A DNA stretch of 64,000 bases, from the NCBI GenBank assembly GCA_002633085.1, contig NSIV01000006.1, forward strand, positions 1 to 64,000, read 5' to 3'. A program made the position numbers and the translations under genes. The notes beneath the pieces are model-generated. The model was not told where the DNA came from. It ran no database searches and saw only the letters and a list, made by a program, of their open reading frames with translations. Source of the stretch: Curvibacter sp. PD_MW3. GTDB lineage: Bacteria; Pseudomonadota; Gammaproteobacteria; Burkholderiales; Burkholderiaceae_C. Below, piece after piece: positions 26,173 through 39,290 of the stretch. Every line of letters begins with the position of its first letter. Positions within the stretch are counted from its first letter, which is position 1.

Positions 26173-27291
26173 TCAGGTGAGGTCGCGCAGCGGATGCGCG
26201 TACGCCGGCCAGGGCGAGACGAAAAAGCCCGCCACCATGTCCGGCGTCACCTCCTCGATGCGCGCCGGATTCCAGCGCGGCTTCTGGTCCTTGTCGATCA
26301 CCAGGGCTCGGATACCTTCCATGGTCTCGGTGGCCGGGCCAAAGCGGTCCAGATGCAGAGAGGTAAAGCAGTGACGCACGATGTCACGCTCCAGTCGGAG
26401 GTCTTCTGCCAGCGTCATGCCGCGGGCGCGTCGCACCAGCTCCAGCGTGACTGCCATCATCAGCGGAGACCGTTTGCGCAAGGTTTCCGCGTTGACACGC
26501 GCCCAGTCTGAATCCGCCTTATCCAAGGCATGAAGAATGTCGGCCACGGAATCGAGTCCGAAATAACGGTCCATTTCGGCCCTGGCCTTCGCACTGTGGT
26601 CCTCACATGCTATTGAATGTGTAGCAGACCAGGCTTCCAATGCGGCTTCGTCCACCCGCGGCATGGCAGCCAGGCTCTCCCAGGCTACACCCAGCAGGCT
26701 CGGATCGAAGCAGACGTCGGCCAGTTTCATGGCCAGCGCATTGCCGGCGTCGATGACGTCACCCGTCAGGGCCAGCCATTCACCACTGCGCCCTGGGCAG
26801 CGGCCGAGGAAATAACCACCACCGACATCGGGAAACAGACCGATGTTGGTCTCCGGCATGGCCATCTTGGTGCGCGGCGTCACGATACGCAGTTTCGCGC
26901 CCTGGCTGATGCCCATGCCACCACCCATGACGATGCCGTCCATGAAGGCAATGTAGGGCTTAGGGTAGTGATGGATCAGGTGGTTGAGCGAGTACTCTTC
27001 GGTGAAGAAGTCCTCCAGCTCGGCATTGGGCGCCGTGACTGCCTGATGGAAGAAGCGGATGTCACCGCCGGCGCAGAAGGCCCCGAACGGTCCCTCCTTG
27101 CCCATGCCACGAATGGCCACGGCCTGCACCTGTGCATCATCGCGCCAGGCCAACAAGGTGGCGTTTAGCGCCCGGATCATGGGCAACGACAGCGCATTGA
27201 GCGCGCGCGGCCGGTTCAGGGTGATGCAGCCCACGTGGCCGCGAATCTCGATAAGTACCTCAGGGCAGCTGTAGCTGATGGTGTGATTCAT
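26173..27291 (-). CDS. Enoyl-CoA hydratase/isomerase family, 3-hydroxyisobutyryl-CoA hydrolase type
   Basis: A 372-aa crotonase-fold enzyme. The length and the motifs GAFCAGGDIRFFHQ, MDGIVMGGGMGISQG, MPETNIGLFPDVGGGYFLG match the 3-hydroxyisobutyryl-CoA hydrolase branch (valine catabolism) rather than short enoyl-CoA hydratases. The catalytic Glu is in PETNIG and the Asp in PDVGGG. The ATG at 27291 overlaps the TGA of the upstream transporter gene (ATGA), so the two are coupled. A palindromic element lies inside the gene at 26608-26626. The exact substrate is inferred from family only. Confidence 0.85.
   Translation of the reverse strand: MNHTISYSCPEVLIEIRGHVGCITLNRPRALNALSLPMIRALNATLLAWRDDAQVQAVAIRGMGKEGPFGAFCAGGDIRFFHQAVTAPNAELEDFFTEEYSLNHLIHHYPKPYIAFMDGIVMGGGMGISQGAKLRIVTPRTKMAMPETNIGLFPDVGGGYFLGRCPGRSGEWLALTGDVIDAGNALAMKLADVCFDPSLLGVAWESLAAMPRVDEAALEAWSATHSIACEDHSAKARAEMDRYFGLDSVADILHALDKADSDWARVNAETLRKRSPLMMAVTLELVRRARGMTLAEDLRLERDIVRHCFTSLHLDRFGPATETMEGIRALVIDKDQKPRWNPARIEEVTPDMVAGFFVSPWPAYAHPLRDLT
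26608..26626. repeat. Palindromic element inside the hydrolase gene
   Basis: TGCTAT, 7-nt spacer, GTAGCA (one mismatch). Same arms and spacer as the elements at 12168, 14158 and 43059. It lies in coding sequence around residue 224. Confidence 0.4.
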
Positions 27292-28163
27292 CGTTTCTTG
27301 TTCCAAAGCATCCATTCATTGACCAGTAGAGCGAACAGCACCAGCGCCCCACCCTGCAGGATCGAGGCGGCGGGTTCTTCTCCAGCACCAACCCAAACCA
27401 GCAGAATGCCAAAAAGGATCTCGAGTTGTGCCAGCAACGACACCTCGGGCGCCTTCAGCACGCGTGCGCAGATCACCAGAAGCGTACAGGGAATCGCCAA
27501 CTGAACCAGTCCCAAAAGTGCCAGCAGGCTGATGTCGTGCACTGTCGCTTGCAGGGGCAAGGCCACTGGCAATGTGGCCAGTGCGGAGATCAGGCCGCCG
27601 ACCAGCACCGAGGGCATCAGGTCAACGTCCTCACCCTGGGCGTGGGCGTGCTGCACCACGATCCAGTTGATTGCGGCCGTCAACGGGACCAACAAGGCCA
27701 CGGCCATGCCCTGCCAGTTGCTATCCACGACCTGGCCGCCGAACATCCAGACCATGCCCAAGCCGGCCAGCATGATCGCCAGCCAGGTAAACCAGGCAAT
27801 GCGTTGCCGCAGGAAGATGCGCGCCAGCAGTGCGGTAAACAGTGGATTGAGCGACGAGATCACAAGCACGCCGGCCACGCTGGTCATAGTCAAGGCCAGC
27901 ATGAAGGACGTGAACATCCCGCTCCAGCACAAGCCAGACCACCACAAGGCAGGCGGCGCCCTGCGCAACTGGCGCCAGACGATTGATGGGCCGCGCCACA
28001 GCGGCAAGATGACCAAGAGTGAGATCGCAGTGAAGAAACTGCGCCAGAACGTCACCTCGAAGCTGCGTGCAGACTCCAGATGGCGCGTGACGACGCCGGC
28101 GATGGACCACATCAGGGCCACCGCCACCATGAGGAACACAGCCTGCTGGTGCGTGAGTTTCAT
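27288..28163 (-). CDS. EamA/DMT-family transporter
   Basis: A 291-aa inner-membrane protein with about ten hydrophobic helices in two EamA repeats (for example AVFLMVAVALMWSIAGVVTR at the start and SLLALLGLVQLAIPCTLLVI in the second half). Drug/metabolite exporters of this type often export amino acids or related metabolites; the substrate cannot be told. ATG 28163 is chosen; an alternative TTG lies 6 nt upstream. It is coupled to the downstream hydrolase gene by ATGA. Confidence 0.88.
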   Translation of the reverse strand: MKLTHQQAVFLMVAVALMWSIAGVVTRHLESARSFEVTFWRSFFTAISLLVILPLWRGPSIVWRQLRRAPPALWWSGLCWSGMFTSFMLALTMTSVAGVLVISSLNPLFTALLARIFLRQRIAWFTWLAIMLAGLGMVWMFGGQVVDSNWQGMAVALLVPLTAAINWIVVQHAHAQGEDVDLMPSVLVGGLISALATLPVALPLQATVHDISLLALLGLVQLAIPCTLLVICARVLKAPEVSLLAQLEILFGILLVWVGAGEEPAASILQGGALVLFALLVNEWMLWNKKR

Positions 28164-28214
28164 GGACAAGGTTGCATCGGCGCTCGTGTCTTCTCCCTGA
28201 GATACCGCGGAACT

Positions 28215-28275
28215 GGCTTGGCCGGGCCGCAGGTATCGCCCCTTAGGGGGAGGCGGCCCGCAGGCCGCTTCGGGG
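28215..28275. repeat. GC-rich palindromic intergenic element (typA downstream)
   Basis: It contains CCCCTTAGGGGG and then GCGGCC-CGCA-GGCCGC. It ends next to the typA stop and may act as a terminator or mRNA-stabilising structure for the long rimP-typA operon. The CCCCT/AGGGG core is shared with elements at 22622 and 60520. Confidence 0.5.
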
Positions 28276-28276
28276 G

Positions 28277-30103
28277 TTAATCCCGTGATGCGCGCTTGCG
28301 CTCGTTCTCTTTCAGGAAGCGCTTGCGCAGACGAACGCTCTTGGGCGTGATTTCGACCAGCTCGTCATCCTCGATGAACTCCACGCCGTATTCCAGCGTG
28401 AGTTCAATCGGCGGCGTGATCTTGATCGCATCTTCCTTGCCGGAAACGCGGAAGTTGGTCAGCTGCTTGGTCCGCGTGGCATTGACCACCAGGTCGTTGT
28501 CGCGGCTGTGGATGCCGACGATCATGCCTTCGTAAACCGGGTCGTTGGCTTTCACGAACATGCGGCCGCGGTCGTCCAGCTTGCCCAGGGCGTAGGTGAA
28601 GATTTCACCGTCGTCCATGGAAATCAGCACGCCGTTCTTGCGCCCGCCAATCTCACCCTTGTGCGGTTCGTAGCGGTCGAAGATGTTGGAGATCAGACCC
28701 GAACCACGTGTCAGGTTCAGGAATTCATTGGAGAAGCCGATCAGGCCGCGCGCCGGGATGCGGTATTCCAGACGCACGCGGCCACGGCCGTCCGGCTCCA
28801 TGTTGACCAGTTCACCCTTGCGCTCGCCCAGGGCCTGCATCACGCCACCCTGGTGCTGCTCTTCGATATCGGCCGTCACCAGCTCGATCGGCTCGCACTT
28901 CTCGCCGTCAATCTCGCGGAATACCACGCGCGGCTTGGAGACGGCCAGTTCGTAGCCTTCGCGGCGCATGTTTTCGAGCAGGATGGTCAAGTGCAGTTCA
29001 CCGCGACCCATGACTTCAAAGATACCTTCTTCGTCGGTTTCCTTGACGCGCAGCGCCACGTTGTGTTGCAGTTCTTTTTGCAGGCGGTCCCAGATCTGGC
29101 GACTGGTCACGAACTTGCCTTCGCGGCCAGCCAGCGGGCTGGTGTTGACGCAGAAATTCATGGTCAGGGTCGGTTCGTCGACCTTCAGCATGGGCAGCGG
29201 CGCCGGATTGATGGGGTCGGTGATGGTCACGCCGATGCCGATGTCGGCAATACCGTTGATCAGCACGATTTCACCCGGACCGGCTTCCGCGGTCTGCACG
29301 CGGTCCAGACCCTGGAAAGTCAGCACCTGGTTGATGCGGCCTTTGACGGACTTGCCGTCCGGGCCCTCCATCACCAGCACGTCCATGCCGGGCTTGATGG
29401 TGCCCTGGCTGATACGACCCACGCCGATGCGGCCGACGAAGCTCGAGAAGTCGAGTGCGGAAATCTGCAACTGCAGCGGTGCGGCAGGGTCACCCTTCTG
29501 GGGCGGCACATGCTTCAGGATGGTGTTGAACAAAGCCGACATGTCCGGGCCCCACTGTTCTCCGGGCGCGCCCTCTTCCAGCGAAGACCAGCCGTTGATG
29601 CCCGAGGCGTAGACCACCGGGAAGTCCAGTTGCTCATCGGTCGCGCCCAGCTTGTCAAACAGGTCGAAAGCGGCGTTGACGACCTTGTCGGGATTGGCAC
29701 CGGGCTTGTCGACCTTATTGACCACCACGATGGGCTTGAGGCCCAGGGCCAAGGCCTTCTTGGTCACAAAGCGTGTCTGGGGCATCGGGCCTTCTTGTGC
29801 ATCGATCAGCAGCACCACACCATCCACCATGGACAGCGCGCGTTCCACTTCACCGCCGAAGTCGGCGTGTCCGGGTGTGTCGACGATGTTGATGTGGGTG
29901 CCTTCCCAGCTCACGGCGCAGTTCTTGGCCAGAATCGTGATGCCACGCTCTTTTTCAATGGCGTTGTTGTCCATCACGGTGTCGACCACTTTTTCGTGTT
30001 CGGCAAAGGTGCCGGACTGGCGCAGCAATTGGTCGACCATGGTGGTCTTGCCATGGTCCACGTGGGCAATGATGGCAATGTTGCGGATCTGTTTTTGACT
30101 CAT
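28277..30103 (-). CDS. typA: Ribosome-associated GTPase TypA/BipA
   Basis: A 608-aa translational GTPase that binds the 70S ribosome and supports 50S assembly at low temperature and under stress. The G domain has [15 protein letters not shown] (G1), [14 protein letters not shown] (G3) and NKVDKPGA (G4). The beta-barrel and EF-G-like domains follow, then the BipA-specific C-terminal domain. It overlaps truB by 4 nt (ATGA) and is the last gene of the rimP-nusA-infB-rbfA-truB operon. Confidence 0.96.
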   Translation of the reverse strand: MSQKQIRNIAIIAHVDHGKTTMVDQLLRQSGTFAEHEKVVDTVMDNNAIEKERGITILAKNCAVSWEGTHINIVDTPGHADFGGEVERALSMVDGVVLLIDAQEGPMPQTRFVTKKALALGLKPIVVVNKVDKPGANPDKVVNAAFDLFDKLGATDEQLDFPVVYASGINGWSSLEEGAPGEQWGPDMSALFNTILKHVPPQKGDPAAPLQLQISALDFSSFVGRIGVGRISQGTIKPGMDVLVMEGPDGKSVKGRINQVLTFQGLDRVQTAEAGPGEIVLINGIADIGIGVTITDPINPAPLPMLKVDEPTLTMNFCVNTSPLAGREGKFVTSRQIWDRLQKELQHNVALRVKETDEEGIFEVMGRGELHLTILLENMRREGYELAVSKPRVVFREIDGEKCEPIELVTADIEEQHQGGVMQALGERKGELVNMEPDGRGRVRLEYRIPARGLIGFSNEFLNLTRGSGLISNIFDRYEPHKGEIGGRKNGVLISMDDGEIFTYALGKLDDRGRMFVKANDPVYEGMIVGIHSRDNDLVVNATRTKQLTNFRVSGKEDAIKITPPIELTLEYGVEFIEDDELVEITPKSVRLRKRFLKENERKRASRD

Positions 30104-31050
30104 GTTTCACTCTCCAAAATCTGTTGTATCTCTAATGGGCTCAACAGGCGCCCGGGGATCAATTCACCAGCCTTGACATGGGCCGTGCCCAGCAGGGCAT
30201 GCGGTTCTTCGCCGTATACGGCGACCTGCGCGGCATCCGGCCATGAACCACGGCGGCGCAAGCCGCTCAGGAAACGTCCGGCATTCTCGGTGTCGAGCGT
30301 GACGGCGGCATGACCTTCCAAGAGCGCATCGACCGGTTTCAACTGCGACAGGCGCTCAGATTCTTCCATGGCATCCAACTGGTCCAGCGTGACGCACTGC
30401 GACACCTCGAACGGTCCGGTTGCGATGCGACGCAGGGCCACCAAGTGACCGCCGCAACCCAAGGCCTCGCCGATGTCCTCACCCAAGGTGCGGATGTAAG
30501 TGCCCTTGCTGCATTTCACACGCAGTCGAAGGTTCGGCGCATCGCCCTGAAGCTGCGCTTCGAGCAGCTCCAACTCATGGATCACCACGTCGCGCGCCTC
30601 ACGCGCCACGGTTTCGCCCTCGCGGGCATATTCATACAAGGCCTTGCCGTCCTTCTTCAGGGCGCTGTGCATGGGCGGCACCTGGCGGATCGGCCCCATG
30701 AACTGGTCCAGCACTTCGACGACCTGGCCCAGGCTGCAGCTGACCGCACGGGTATCGATCACCTCACCCTCGGCATCCGCGGTACTGGTGCGTATGCCCA
30801 GGCGGACCGTGGTCTCGTAGGTCTTGTCGGCATCCAGATGCAGCTGGCTGAACTTGGTCGCAGCGCCAAAACACAAGGGCAGCACGCCGGTGGCCAGCGG
30901 ATCAAGCGTTCCGGTATGGCCAGCCTTCTCCGCGCGCAACAACCACTTGGCCTTCTGCAAAGCCTGATTGCTGGACAGACCCAACGGCTTGTCCAGCAAA
31001 AGCACCCCATGCACGGGGCGCCTGGGCACCCTCGTGCGCGGCGCGTTCAT
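30100..31050 (-). CDS. truB: tRNA pseudouridine(55) synthase
   Basis: A 316-aa enzyme that makes pseudouridine 55 in the T loop of tRNAs. The catalytic Asp is in GHTGTLDPLATGVLPLCFG. GVLLLDKPLGLSSNQALQ is near the N-terminus, CSKGTYIRTLGEDIG in the middle, and a short PUA-like domain at the C-terminus. A basic N-terminal tag (TRVPRRPVH) precedes the fold. It lies 2 nt after rbfA and overlaps the typA start. Confidence 0.96.
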   Translation of the reverse strand: MNAPRTRVPRRPVHGVLLLDKPLGLSSNQALQKAKWLLRAEKAGHTGTLDPLATGVLPLCFGAATKFSQLHLDADKTYETTVRLGIRTSTADAEGEVIDTRAVSCSLGQVVEVLDQFMGPIRQVPPMHSALKKDGKALYEYAREGETVAREARDVVIHELELLEAQLQGDAPNLRLRVKCSKGTYIRTLGEDIGEALGCGGHLVALRRIATGPFEVSQCVTLDQLDAMEESERLSQLKPVDALLEGHAAVTLDTENAGRFLSGLRRRGSWPDAAQVAVYGEEPHALLGTAHVKAGELIPGRLLSPLEIQQILESET

Positions 31051-31052
31051 CT

Positions 31053-31427
31053 TCAGTCCTCGTTTTTGGAACGCGAAGCCACGGCCTGGGCGATCAGGGC
31101 ATTCATGTCTGCCGCCCGTTCCGTGGTGCGGTCAAACAGGAAATGCAGCGTCGGCACCGTGTGAATGTGCAGACGCTTGAACAGCCCGTTGCGCAGAAAA
31201 CCTGCCGCCTGGTTCAGCGCTTCTTCGGTCTGCCGCGGATCGCCGACCAGCAGACTGAAAAAGACCTTGGCGTGCGCATAGTCCGGCGTCACTTCGACCG
31301 CCTGGATCGTCACCATCCCCACGCGCGGGTCTTTCAACTCGCGCGCGATCAGTTCCGTCAGATCCCGCTGGATCTGATCGGCCACTTTGAAACTCCGGTT
31401 CGGAGCTGACGGTTTCTTCGCTGCCAT
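31053..31427 (-). CDS. rbfA: Ribosome-binding factor A
   Basis: A 124-aa KH-fold protein for late 30S maturation. It has [55 protein letters not shown] and ends in a short charged tail. It lies 3 nt after infB in the conserved operon. Confidence 0.96.
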   Translation of the reverse strand: MAAKKPSAPNRSFKVADQIQRDLTELIARELKDPRVGMVTIQAVEVTPDYAHAKVFFSLLVGDPRQTEEALNQAAGFLRNGLFKRLHIHTVPTLHFLFDRTTERAADMNALIAQAVASRSKNED

Positions 31428-31430
31428 GGT

Positions 31431-34310
<2,880 letters not shown>

Positions 34311-34334
34311 TTGTTGTGTAACCTTTCATGACCG

Positions 34335-35831
34335 TTACTCTTGAGAAGCGGCATCATTGGTAAACCAATGTTCGCGCGCCTTCATGATCAGGGCCTTGGC
34401 TTCATCCGTAGACTGGCCAGTGATATCAGTGAGTTCGTCCACGGCGAGATCCGCCAGGTCATCGAGGGTGTGAACGCCGTTGTCGGCCAGCTTGGCAATC
34501 AGCTCGGGCGTCAGGCCTTCGAGGTCGCGCAGATCCTGCGACACTTCCTCGACGCTTTCCTCGCGGGCAATCTCCATGGTCAGCAGCGCGTCCTTGGCGC
34601 GGGCGCGCAACTCGTTGACCGTGTCTTCGTCGAAGCTCTCGATCTCCAGCATTTCCTGCAATGGCACATAGGCCACTTCTTCCAGGCTGGTGAAACCCTC
34701 GGCGATCAGGATGTCGGCGATTTCCTCGTCCACATCGAGTTTTTCCATGAACAGCTTGCGCAGCGAGCCGGTTTCGTCGGCCTGCTTCTGGGCCGATTCG
34801 GCCGCGTCCATGATGTTGATCTTCCAACCGGTGAGGTCGGAGGCCAGGCGCACGTTCTGGCCGCCGCGGCCGATGGCAATGGCCAGGTTCTCTTCGTCGA
34901 CCACCACGTCCATGGCGTGCTTTTCTTCATCGACCACGATGGACTGCACGTTGGCCGGAGCCAGGGCGCCGATCACGAACTGGGCCGGATCTTCGCTCCA
35001 CAGCACGATATCGACGCGCTCACCGGCAAGTTCGTTGGTGACGGCATTGACGCGGGTGCCACGCACACCAACGCAGGTGCCGATCGGGTCGACACGCTTG
35101 TCGTGCGACAGCACGGCGATCTTGGCGCGAGAGCCGGCATCACGGGCGCAGGACTTGATCTCCAGCAGGCCCTGTTCGATCTCGGGCACTTCCTGGCGGA
35201 ACAGCTCGATCATGAACTCGGGGGCCGAGCGCGACAGGATGATGGGTGCGCCGCGCAACGTCAGGTCCACTTCCATGATCATGGCGCGCACGCGGTCGCC
35301 GGTACGCAGGTTTTCCTTCGGGATCATCTCGCCACGGCGCAGACGACCTTCGACGCGGCCGGACTCGACAATGATGTCGCCCTTGTCCATGCGCTTGACG
35401 GTGCCGACGAAGATCTTGTCGCCACGCGACATGAAGTCGTTGAGCAGCATTTCGCGCTCAGCGTCACGGATCTTCTGCAGAATGACCTGCTTGGCGGCCA
35501 TGGCGCCGATACGGCCGATCGGCACCGAGTCCACCGATTCTTCGATGTACTCGTCCACCTCGATGTCGGGGATCTGTTCCTTGGCTTCGAACAGCAGGAT
35601 TTCCTGGTCGGGCAGCTGCAGGCCGGCTTCGTCGGGGACGACGTGCCAACGGCGGAACGTTTCGTAGTTGCCGGTGTCGCGATCGATAGCGACACGGATG
35701 TCCACATCGCCCTCATAGAGCTTCTTCGTGGCTTGAGCCAGCGCGGCTTCGACCGCACCAAACACCAAGTCACGCTCAACGTTCTTCTCGCGTGAAATGG
35801 CTTCCACCAGCATCAACAATTCGCGATTCAT
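34335..35831 (-). CDS. nusA: Transcription termination/antitermination protein NusA
   Basis: A 498-aa RNA polymerase-binding factor. N-terminal domain about residues 1-125 ([20 protein letters not shown]); S1 domain about 130-200 ([20 protein letters not shown]); two KH domains ([18 protein letters not shown] and [20 protein letters not shown]); two C-terminal acidic repeats with helix-hairpin-helix form ([20 protein letters not shown] and [20 protein letters not shown]). Start ATG 35831 is the conserved one; the longer frame to 35939 is not supported. Second gene of the rimP operon. Confidence 0.97.
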   Translation of the reverse strand: MNRELLMLVEAISREKNVERDLVFGAVEAALAQATKKLYEGDVDIRVAIDRDTGNYETFRRWHVVPDEAGLQLPDQEILLFEAKEQIPDIEVDEYIEESVDSVPIGRIGAMAAKQVILQKIRDAEREMLLNDFMSRGDKIFVGTVKRMDKGDIIVESGRVEGRLRRGEMIPKENLRTGDRVRAMIMEVDLTLRGAPIILSRSAPEFMIELFRQEVPEIEQGLLEIKSCARDAGSRAKIAVLSHDKRVDPIGTCVGVRGTRVNAVTNELAGERVDIVLWSEDPAQFVIGALAPANVQSIVVDEEKHAMDVVVDEENLAIAIGRGGQNVRLASDLTGWKINIMDAAESAQKQADETGSLRKLFMEKLDVDEEIADILIAEGFTSLEEVAYVPLQEMLEIESFDEDTVNELRARAKDALLTMEIAREESVEEVSQDLRDLEGLTPELIAKLADNGVHTLDDLADLAVDELTDITGQSTDEAKALIMKAREHWFTNDAASQE

Positions 35832-35947
35832 GCCTTTAACCTCCATAACCAGATAAGTGCGGCGCCTTGCCCCACACCCGCTCGAACTCACATTGCAAAA
35901 CCAAAACCATCGTTCCTGCCCAAGGCGCTGCCCCGGCAAAAACGTCC

Positions 35948-36517
35948 TTAATCCTCTGTGCCTGCCGCGCCGCGGCCCTTGAAGCTGACGATCGGTGCCA
36001 AGCGCGCCTCACGCAGCTCATCGAGCGTGAAGCCCAGCGCCTGCACGGGCGCCGGCGGGCGCTTCTTGCTGATCTTCTGCCCCGGCTTGACCGGCGGCTC
36101 GTCGCTCCAGACGATCTGCCAGCCCTGGCCGCCTTCGGCGCGCTCCAGCGTGCCGCGAAACTTCTTGCGGTTGGCGCTGACCTGGCCGGCCGCAGCCGCA
36201 CCCATGGGCGCCTTGAGCGTGATGTCGATCACCTGGCCGGCAAAACGCTCGAAATCCTTTTCATTGCGCAGCGGACGATCAATGCCCGGCGAGGACACCT
36301 CGAGCCGCTTGTATTCGATGCCATCGACTTCCAGTGCAAACTGCAGCTGGCGCGTGACTTTCTCGCAGTCCTCGACGTTGACGAACTGCTCGGTGGTTTG
36401 CGGATCCCAGGGCAAATCGATCGTCACGCGCAGCAAACCCCCAGCAGAGCGTTCAATCTCCACCAAGTCATAACCAAGTCCGGTCACAGTTTGTTCGACG
36501 ATGTCCTGTAATGCCAC
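35948..36517 (-). CDS. rimP: Ribosome maturation factor RimP
   Basis: A 189-aa factor for 30S assembly and the first gene of the operon. It starts with GTG at 36517 (residues [20 protein letters not shown]). The core has [20 protein letters not shown] with [20 protein letters not shown], the family signature. The C-terminal extension after residue 135 contains Pro/Lys-rich sequence ([15 protein letters not shown]), as in other Burkholderiales. A terminator for the upstream ABC transporter operon lies just before it. Confidence 0.94.
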   Translation of the reverse strand: MALQDIVEQTVTGLGYDLVEIERSAGGLLRVTIDLPWDPQTTEQFVNVEDCEKVTRQLQFALEVDGIEYKRLEVSSPGIDRPLRNEKDFERFAGQVIDITLKAPMGAAAAGQVSANRKKFRGTLERAEGGQGWQIVWSDEPPVKPGQKISKKRPPAPVQALGFTLDELREARLAPIVSFKGRGAAGTED

Positions 36518-36550
36518 GTGTGTCCTGTTGCCCCATCAAAACCGTTCGAC

Positions 36551-36583
36551 CAAAAAAAACGGGCGGTTGGTAATCCGCCCGTT
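36551..36583 (-). terminator. Rho-independent terminator after yejF
   Basis: On the minus strand, AACGGGCGG-ATTACCA-CCGCCCGTT, followed by eight T. It lies 62 bp past the yejF stop and 34 bp before the rimP start, so it ends the transporter operon and isolates rimP. Confidence 0.9.
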
Positions 36584-36645
36584 TGGTCGAGAATTGTCGA
36601 ATTGTAGCCGAAAAACAGGGCTAGTGCCTTGATTTTCAAGGCGAT

Positions 36646-38259
36646 TTAGCCTGCAGAACGGACCAGCGTGCGGGTGTACGGATGGTCGGGCGCATCCAGC
36701 ACCGCTGAAACGGCACCGGACTCGACGATGAGCCCGTCTTTCATGACGATGACATCGTGCGCCATGGCCCGGATCACGTCCACGTCGTGGGTGATCAGCA
36801 GGTAGCTCAAACCCCGCTCGCGCTGCAGGCGTTGCAGCAGCTGCAGCACCTGTTTCTGGATCGTCACATCCAGCGCGCTGGTGGGCTCATCCAGCACCAG
36901 CAGGCGCGGCTCGACGATCAGTGCGCGGGCTATGGCCAGGCGCTGGCGCTGGCCGCCGGAGAACTCATGCGGGTAGCGCTGCAGCAGGCCCGAGAACTGC
37001 TTCTCACTCAAGCCCACTTCCTCCAGCGCCCGCAACACCTGCTGGCGGCACTCCGCCTTGGATAACGCCGGTGCATGGACAAGCAGGCCTTCGCCCACGA
37101 TTTCCTCCACCGTCAGTCGCGGTGACAGGGAAGAAAACGGATCCTGGAACACCACCTGCACCACTTTGCGCAGGGCCTGGTTGTGCGCCTGCTGATGCCC
37201 CCAGGCCTGTCCGGCCACCCGCAGATCGCCCGTGAAAGGCAGCAAGCCGAGCGTGGCCAAAGCCAGGGTCGACTTGCCCGAGCCGGACTCGCCGATCACA
37301 CCCAGGGTGCGGCCGGGCGCAATGGTGAAGGCGGCATCGTGCACCGCCACGAACTCGCCACGGCGGAACCAGCCGCGCACGCCGGGCAAGGGTGTCGGGT
37401 AGCCCACGCGCAAGCCTCGGGCCTGCATCACCGGCGCCGCGTCGGCCACGACGGGCGCCTCCTGCACATCGCGCACCGGCTTGCTGTCGATCAGGCGCCG
37501 GGTGTAGCTGTGCTGCGGGTTGGCAAAGACCTCAGCCACCCGCCCCTGTTCCACGATATGGCCGTTTTCCATCACGATCACGCGGTCGGCAAAACGGCGT
37601 ACCAGATTCAGGTCGTGCGTGATCAGCAGCACCGCCATGCCGTTCTTCTGCTGCAGGCCGGTGAGCAGGTCGAGGATCTGGCCGCGCAGCGTGACGTCCA
37701 GCGCCGTGGTCGGCTCGTCGGCCAGCAGCAGCCGCGGCTGGCAGGCCAGTGCCATGGCGATCATGGCGCGCTGGCGCTGGCCGCCGCTCAACTGGTGCGG
37801 GAAGGACTTGGCGCGCCGCTCGGGCTCCGGGATGCCGGTGTCGGCCAGCAATTGCACGGCTTGCGCCACCGCCTGCGCCCGGGCCAGCCCCAGCTTGAGT
37901 TCCAGCACCTCGGCGATCTGCTCGCCTACGGTGAACAGCGGGTTGAGCGCCGTCATCGGCTCCTGGAAGATCATGGCGATGTCGCGGCCACGGATGCCGC
38001 GCAGTTCGCGCTCCTGAATCGATAGCAGGTCGCGCATATCCGGTGAGGGCTGGGGCTCAAAAAAGCTTGCAACGCCGGTGATGTCAGCGTTCTGCACCAG
38101 GCGCAGCAGGCTCAAGGCGGTGACGGTCTTGCCCGAGCCGGACTCCCCCACCAGTGCCACCTTTTCCCCCGGCGCGACCTGGAAGTCCAGGCCATGCACG
38201 ACTTCCTTGCCGCCAAAGGCGACACGCAGGTTTTTCACGTTCAGCAGCGCGTGGCTCAT
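36646..38259 (-). CDS. yejF: Peptide ABC transporter, fused double ATP-binding subunit
   Basis: A 537-aa protein with two complete ABC ATPase domains. First: Walker A GESGSGKTVTAL, signature LSGGQRQRAMIAMAL, Walker B LLLADEPTTALD. Second: GESGSGKSTLALATLG, FSGGQRQRLAIARAL, LLVLDEPTSALD. This duplicated form is typical of YejF, which powers uptake of oligopeptides and, in enterobacteria, microcin C. ATG 38259 overlaps the yejE stop (ATGA). The open frame extends upstream in a shadow frame of yejE, but the true start is MSHALLNVKNL. Confidence 0.94.
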   Translation of the reverse strand: MSHALLNVKNLRVAFGGKEVVHGLDFQVAPGEKVALVGESGSGKTVTALSLLRLVQNADITGVASFFEPQPSPDMRDLLSIQERELRGIRGRDIAMIFQEPMTALNPLFTVGEQIAEVLELKLGLARAQAVAQAVQLLADTGIPEPERRAKSFPHQLSGGQRQRAMIAMALACQPRLLLADEPTTALDVTLRGQILDLLTGLQQKNGMAVLLITHDLNLVRRFADRVIVMENGHIVEQGRVAEVFANPQHSYTRRLIDSKPVRDVQEAPVVADAAPVMQARGLRVGYPTPLPGVRGWFRRGEFVAVHDAAFTIAPGRTLGVIGESGSGKSTLALATLGLLPFTGDLRVAGQAWGHQQAHNQALRKVVQVVFQDPFSSLSPRLTVEEIVGEGLLVHAPALSKAECRQQVLRALEEVGLSEKQFSGLLQRYPHEFSGGQRQRLAIARALIVEPRLLVLDEPTSALDVTIQKQVLQLLQRLQRERGLSYLLITHDVDVIRAMAHDVIVMKDGLIVESGAVSAVLDAPDHPYTRTLVRSAG

Positions 38260-39290
38260 TTTTCGGCCTTCCGCGGGTCGAGCGCGTCGCGCAGTGCGTC
38301 GCCCATGAAGGTCAGCAGCAGCAGCGTGACCACCAGCACGGCGAAGGTGGAAAGCGAAATCCACCAAGCGTCGATGTTGTTCTTGCCCTGCGCCAGCAGC
38401 TCCCCCAGCGAAGGCGTGCCCGGCGGCACGCCCAGGCCCAGGAAGTCGAGCGAGGTCAGCGCCAGGATGGCCGCGCTCATGCGAAACGGCAGGAAGGTCA
38501 CCACCGGCGTCAGGCTGTTGGGCAGGATGTGGCGCCAGATGATCTGCCAGTTCGACAGGCCCAGCGCCCGCGCCGCGCGCACGTAGTCGAGCTGGCGGTT
38601 GCGCAGGAATTCGGCGCGCACGTAGTCGGACAGGCCCATCCAGCCGAACAGGCTGAGCAGGATCAGCAGCAGCGCCACGCTGGGGTCGAACATGGCGGAG
38701 AAGATGATCAGCAGGTAGAGCTCGGGCATGGAGCCCCATATCTCGATGAAGCGCTGGAACAGCAGGTCGGTCTTGCCGCCGAAAAAGCCCTGCAACGCCC
38801 CGGTGACCACGCCCAGCAGCACGCCGATGACCGTCAGCGCCAGCGCGAACAGCACCGAGATGCGAAAACCATACAGCAACCGCGCCACCACGTCGCGCCC
38901 GCGGTCGTCGGTACCCAGCCAGTTATCGCTTGAGGGTTCGCTCGGGTTGGGCTCCTTGGCGAAGTAGTTGATGGTGCTGTGGTGGTAGGGGTTGAGCGGG
39001 TACAGGGCCCAGTTGCCGGGTTTGGCGAACTGCTGCTGGATGAAGGGGTCGAGGTAGTCGGTCGGCGTCGCGAAATCGCCACCGAAGGTGGTTTCCGGCA
39101 CGTTGCTCAGGATTGGCGCATACCACTGGCCGTTGTAGCGCGCCAGCAGCGGCTTGTCGTTGGAAATCAGCTCGGCTCCCAGGCTGAGTACGAACAGCGT
39201 GCAGAAGATCAGCAGGCTCCAGTAACCCAGCCGGTTGCGCTTGAAGCGTTGCCAGGCGCGTTGCGAGGGGGATGGTGAAATCTGGCTCAT
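38256..39290 (-). CDS. yejE: Peptide ABC transporter permease YejE
   Basis: A 344-aa inner-membrane permease. The N-terminal helix is at about residues 20-40 (LGYWSLLIFCTLFVLSLGAE), followed by a periplasmic stretch of about 100 residues (WYAPILSNVPETTFGGDFAT). Four or five further helices carry the EAA loop (VRAARALGLSNWQIIWRHIL). Length and long periplasmic loop fit YejE. It shares one base with the yejB stop (TGATG) and overlaps yejF. Confidence 0.94.
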   Translation of the reverse strand: MSQISPSPSQRAWQRFKRNRLGYWSLLIFCTLFVLSLGAELISNDKPLLARYNGQWYAPILSNVPETTFGGDFATPTDYLDPFIQQQFAKPGNWALYPLNPYHHSTINYFAKEPNPSEPSSDNWLGTDDRGRDVVARLLYGFRISVLFALALTVIGVLLGVVTGALQGFFGGKTDLLFQRFIEIWGSMPELYLLIIFSAMFDPSVALLLILLSLFGWMGLSDYVRAEFLRNRQLDYVRAARALGLSNWQIIWRHILPNSLTPVVTFLPFRMSAAILALTSLDFLGLGVPPGTPSLGELLAQGKNNIDAWWISLSTFAVLVVTLLLLTFMGDALRDALDPRKAEK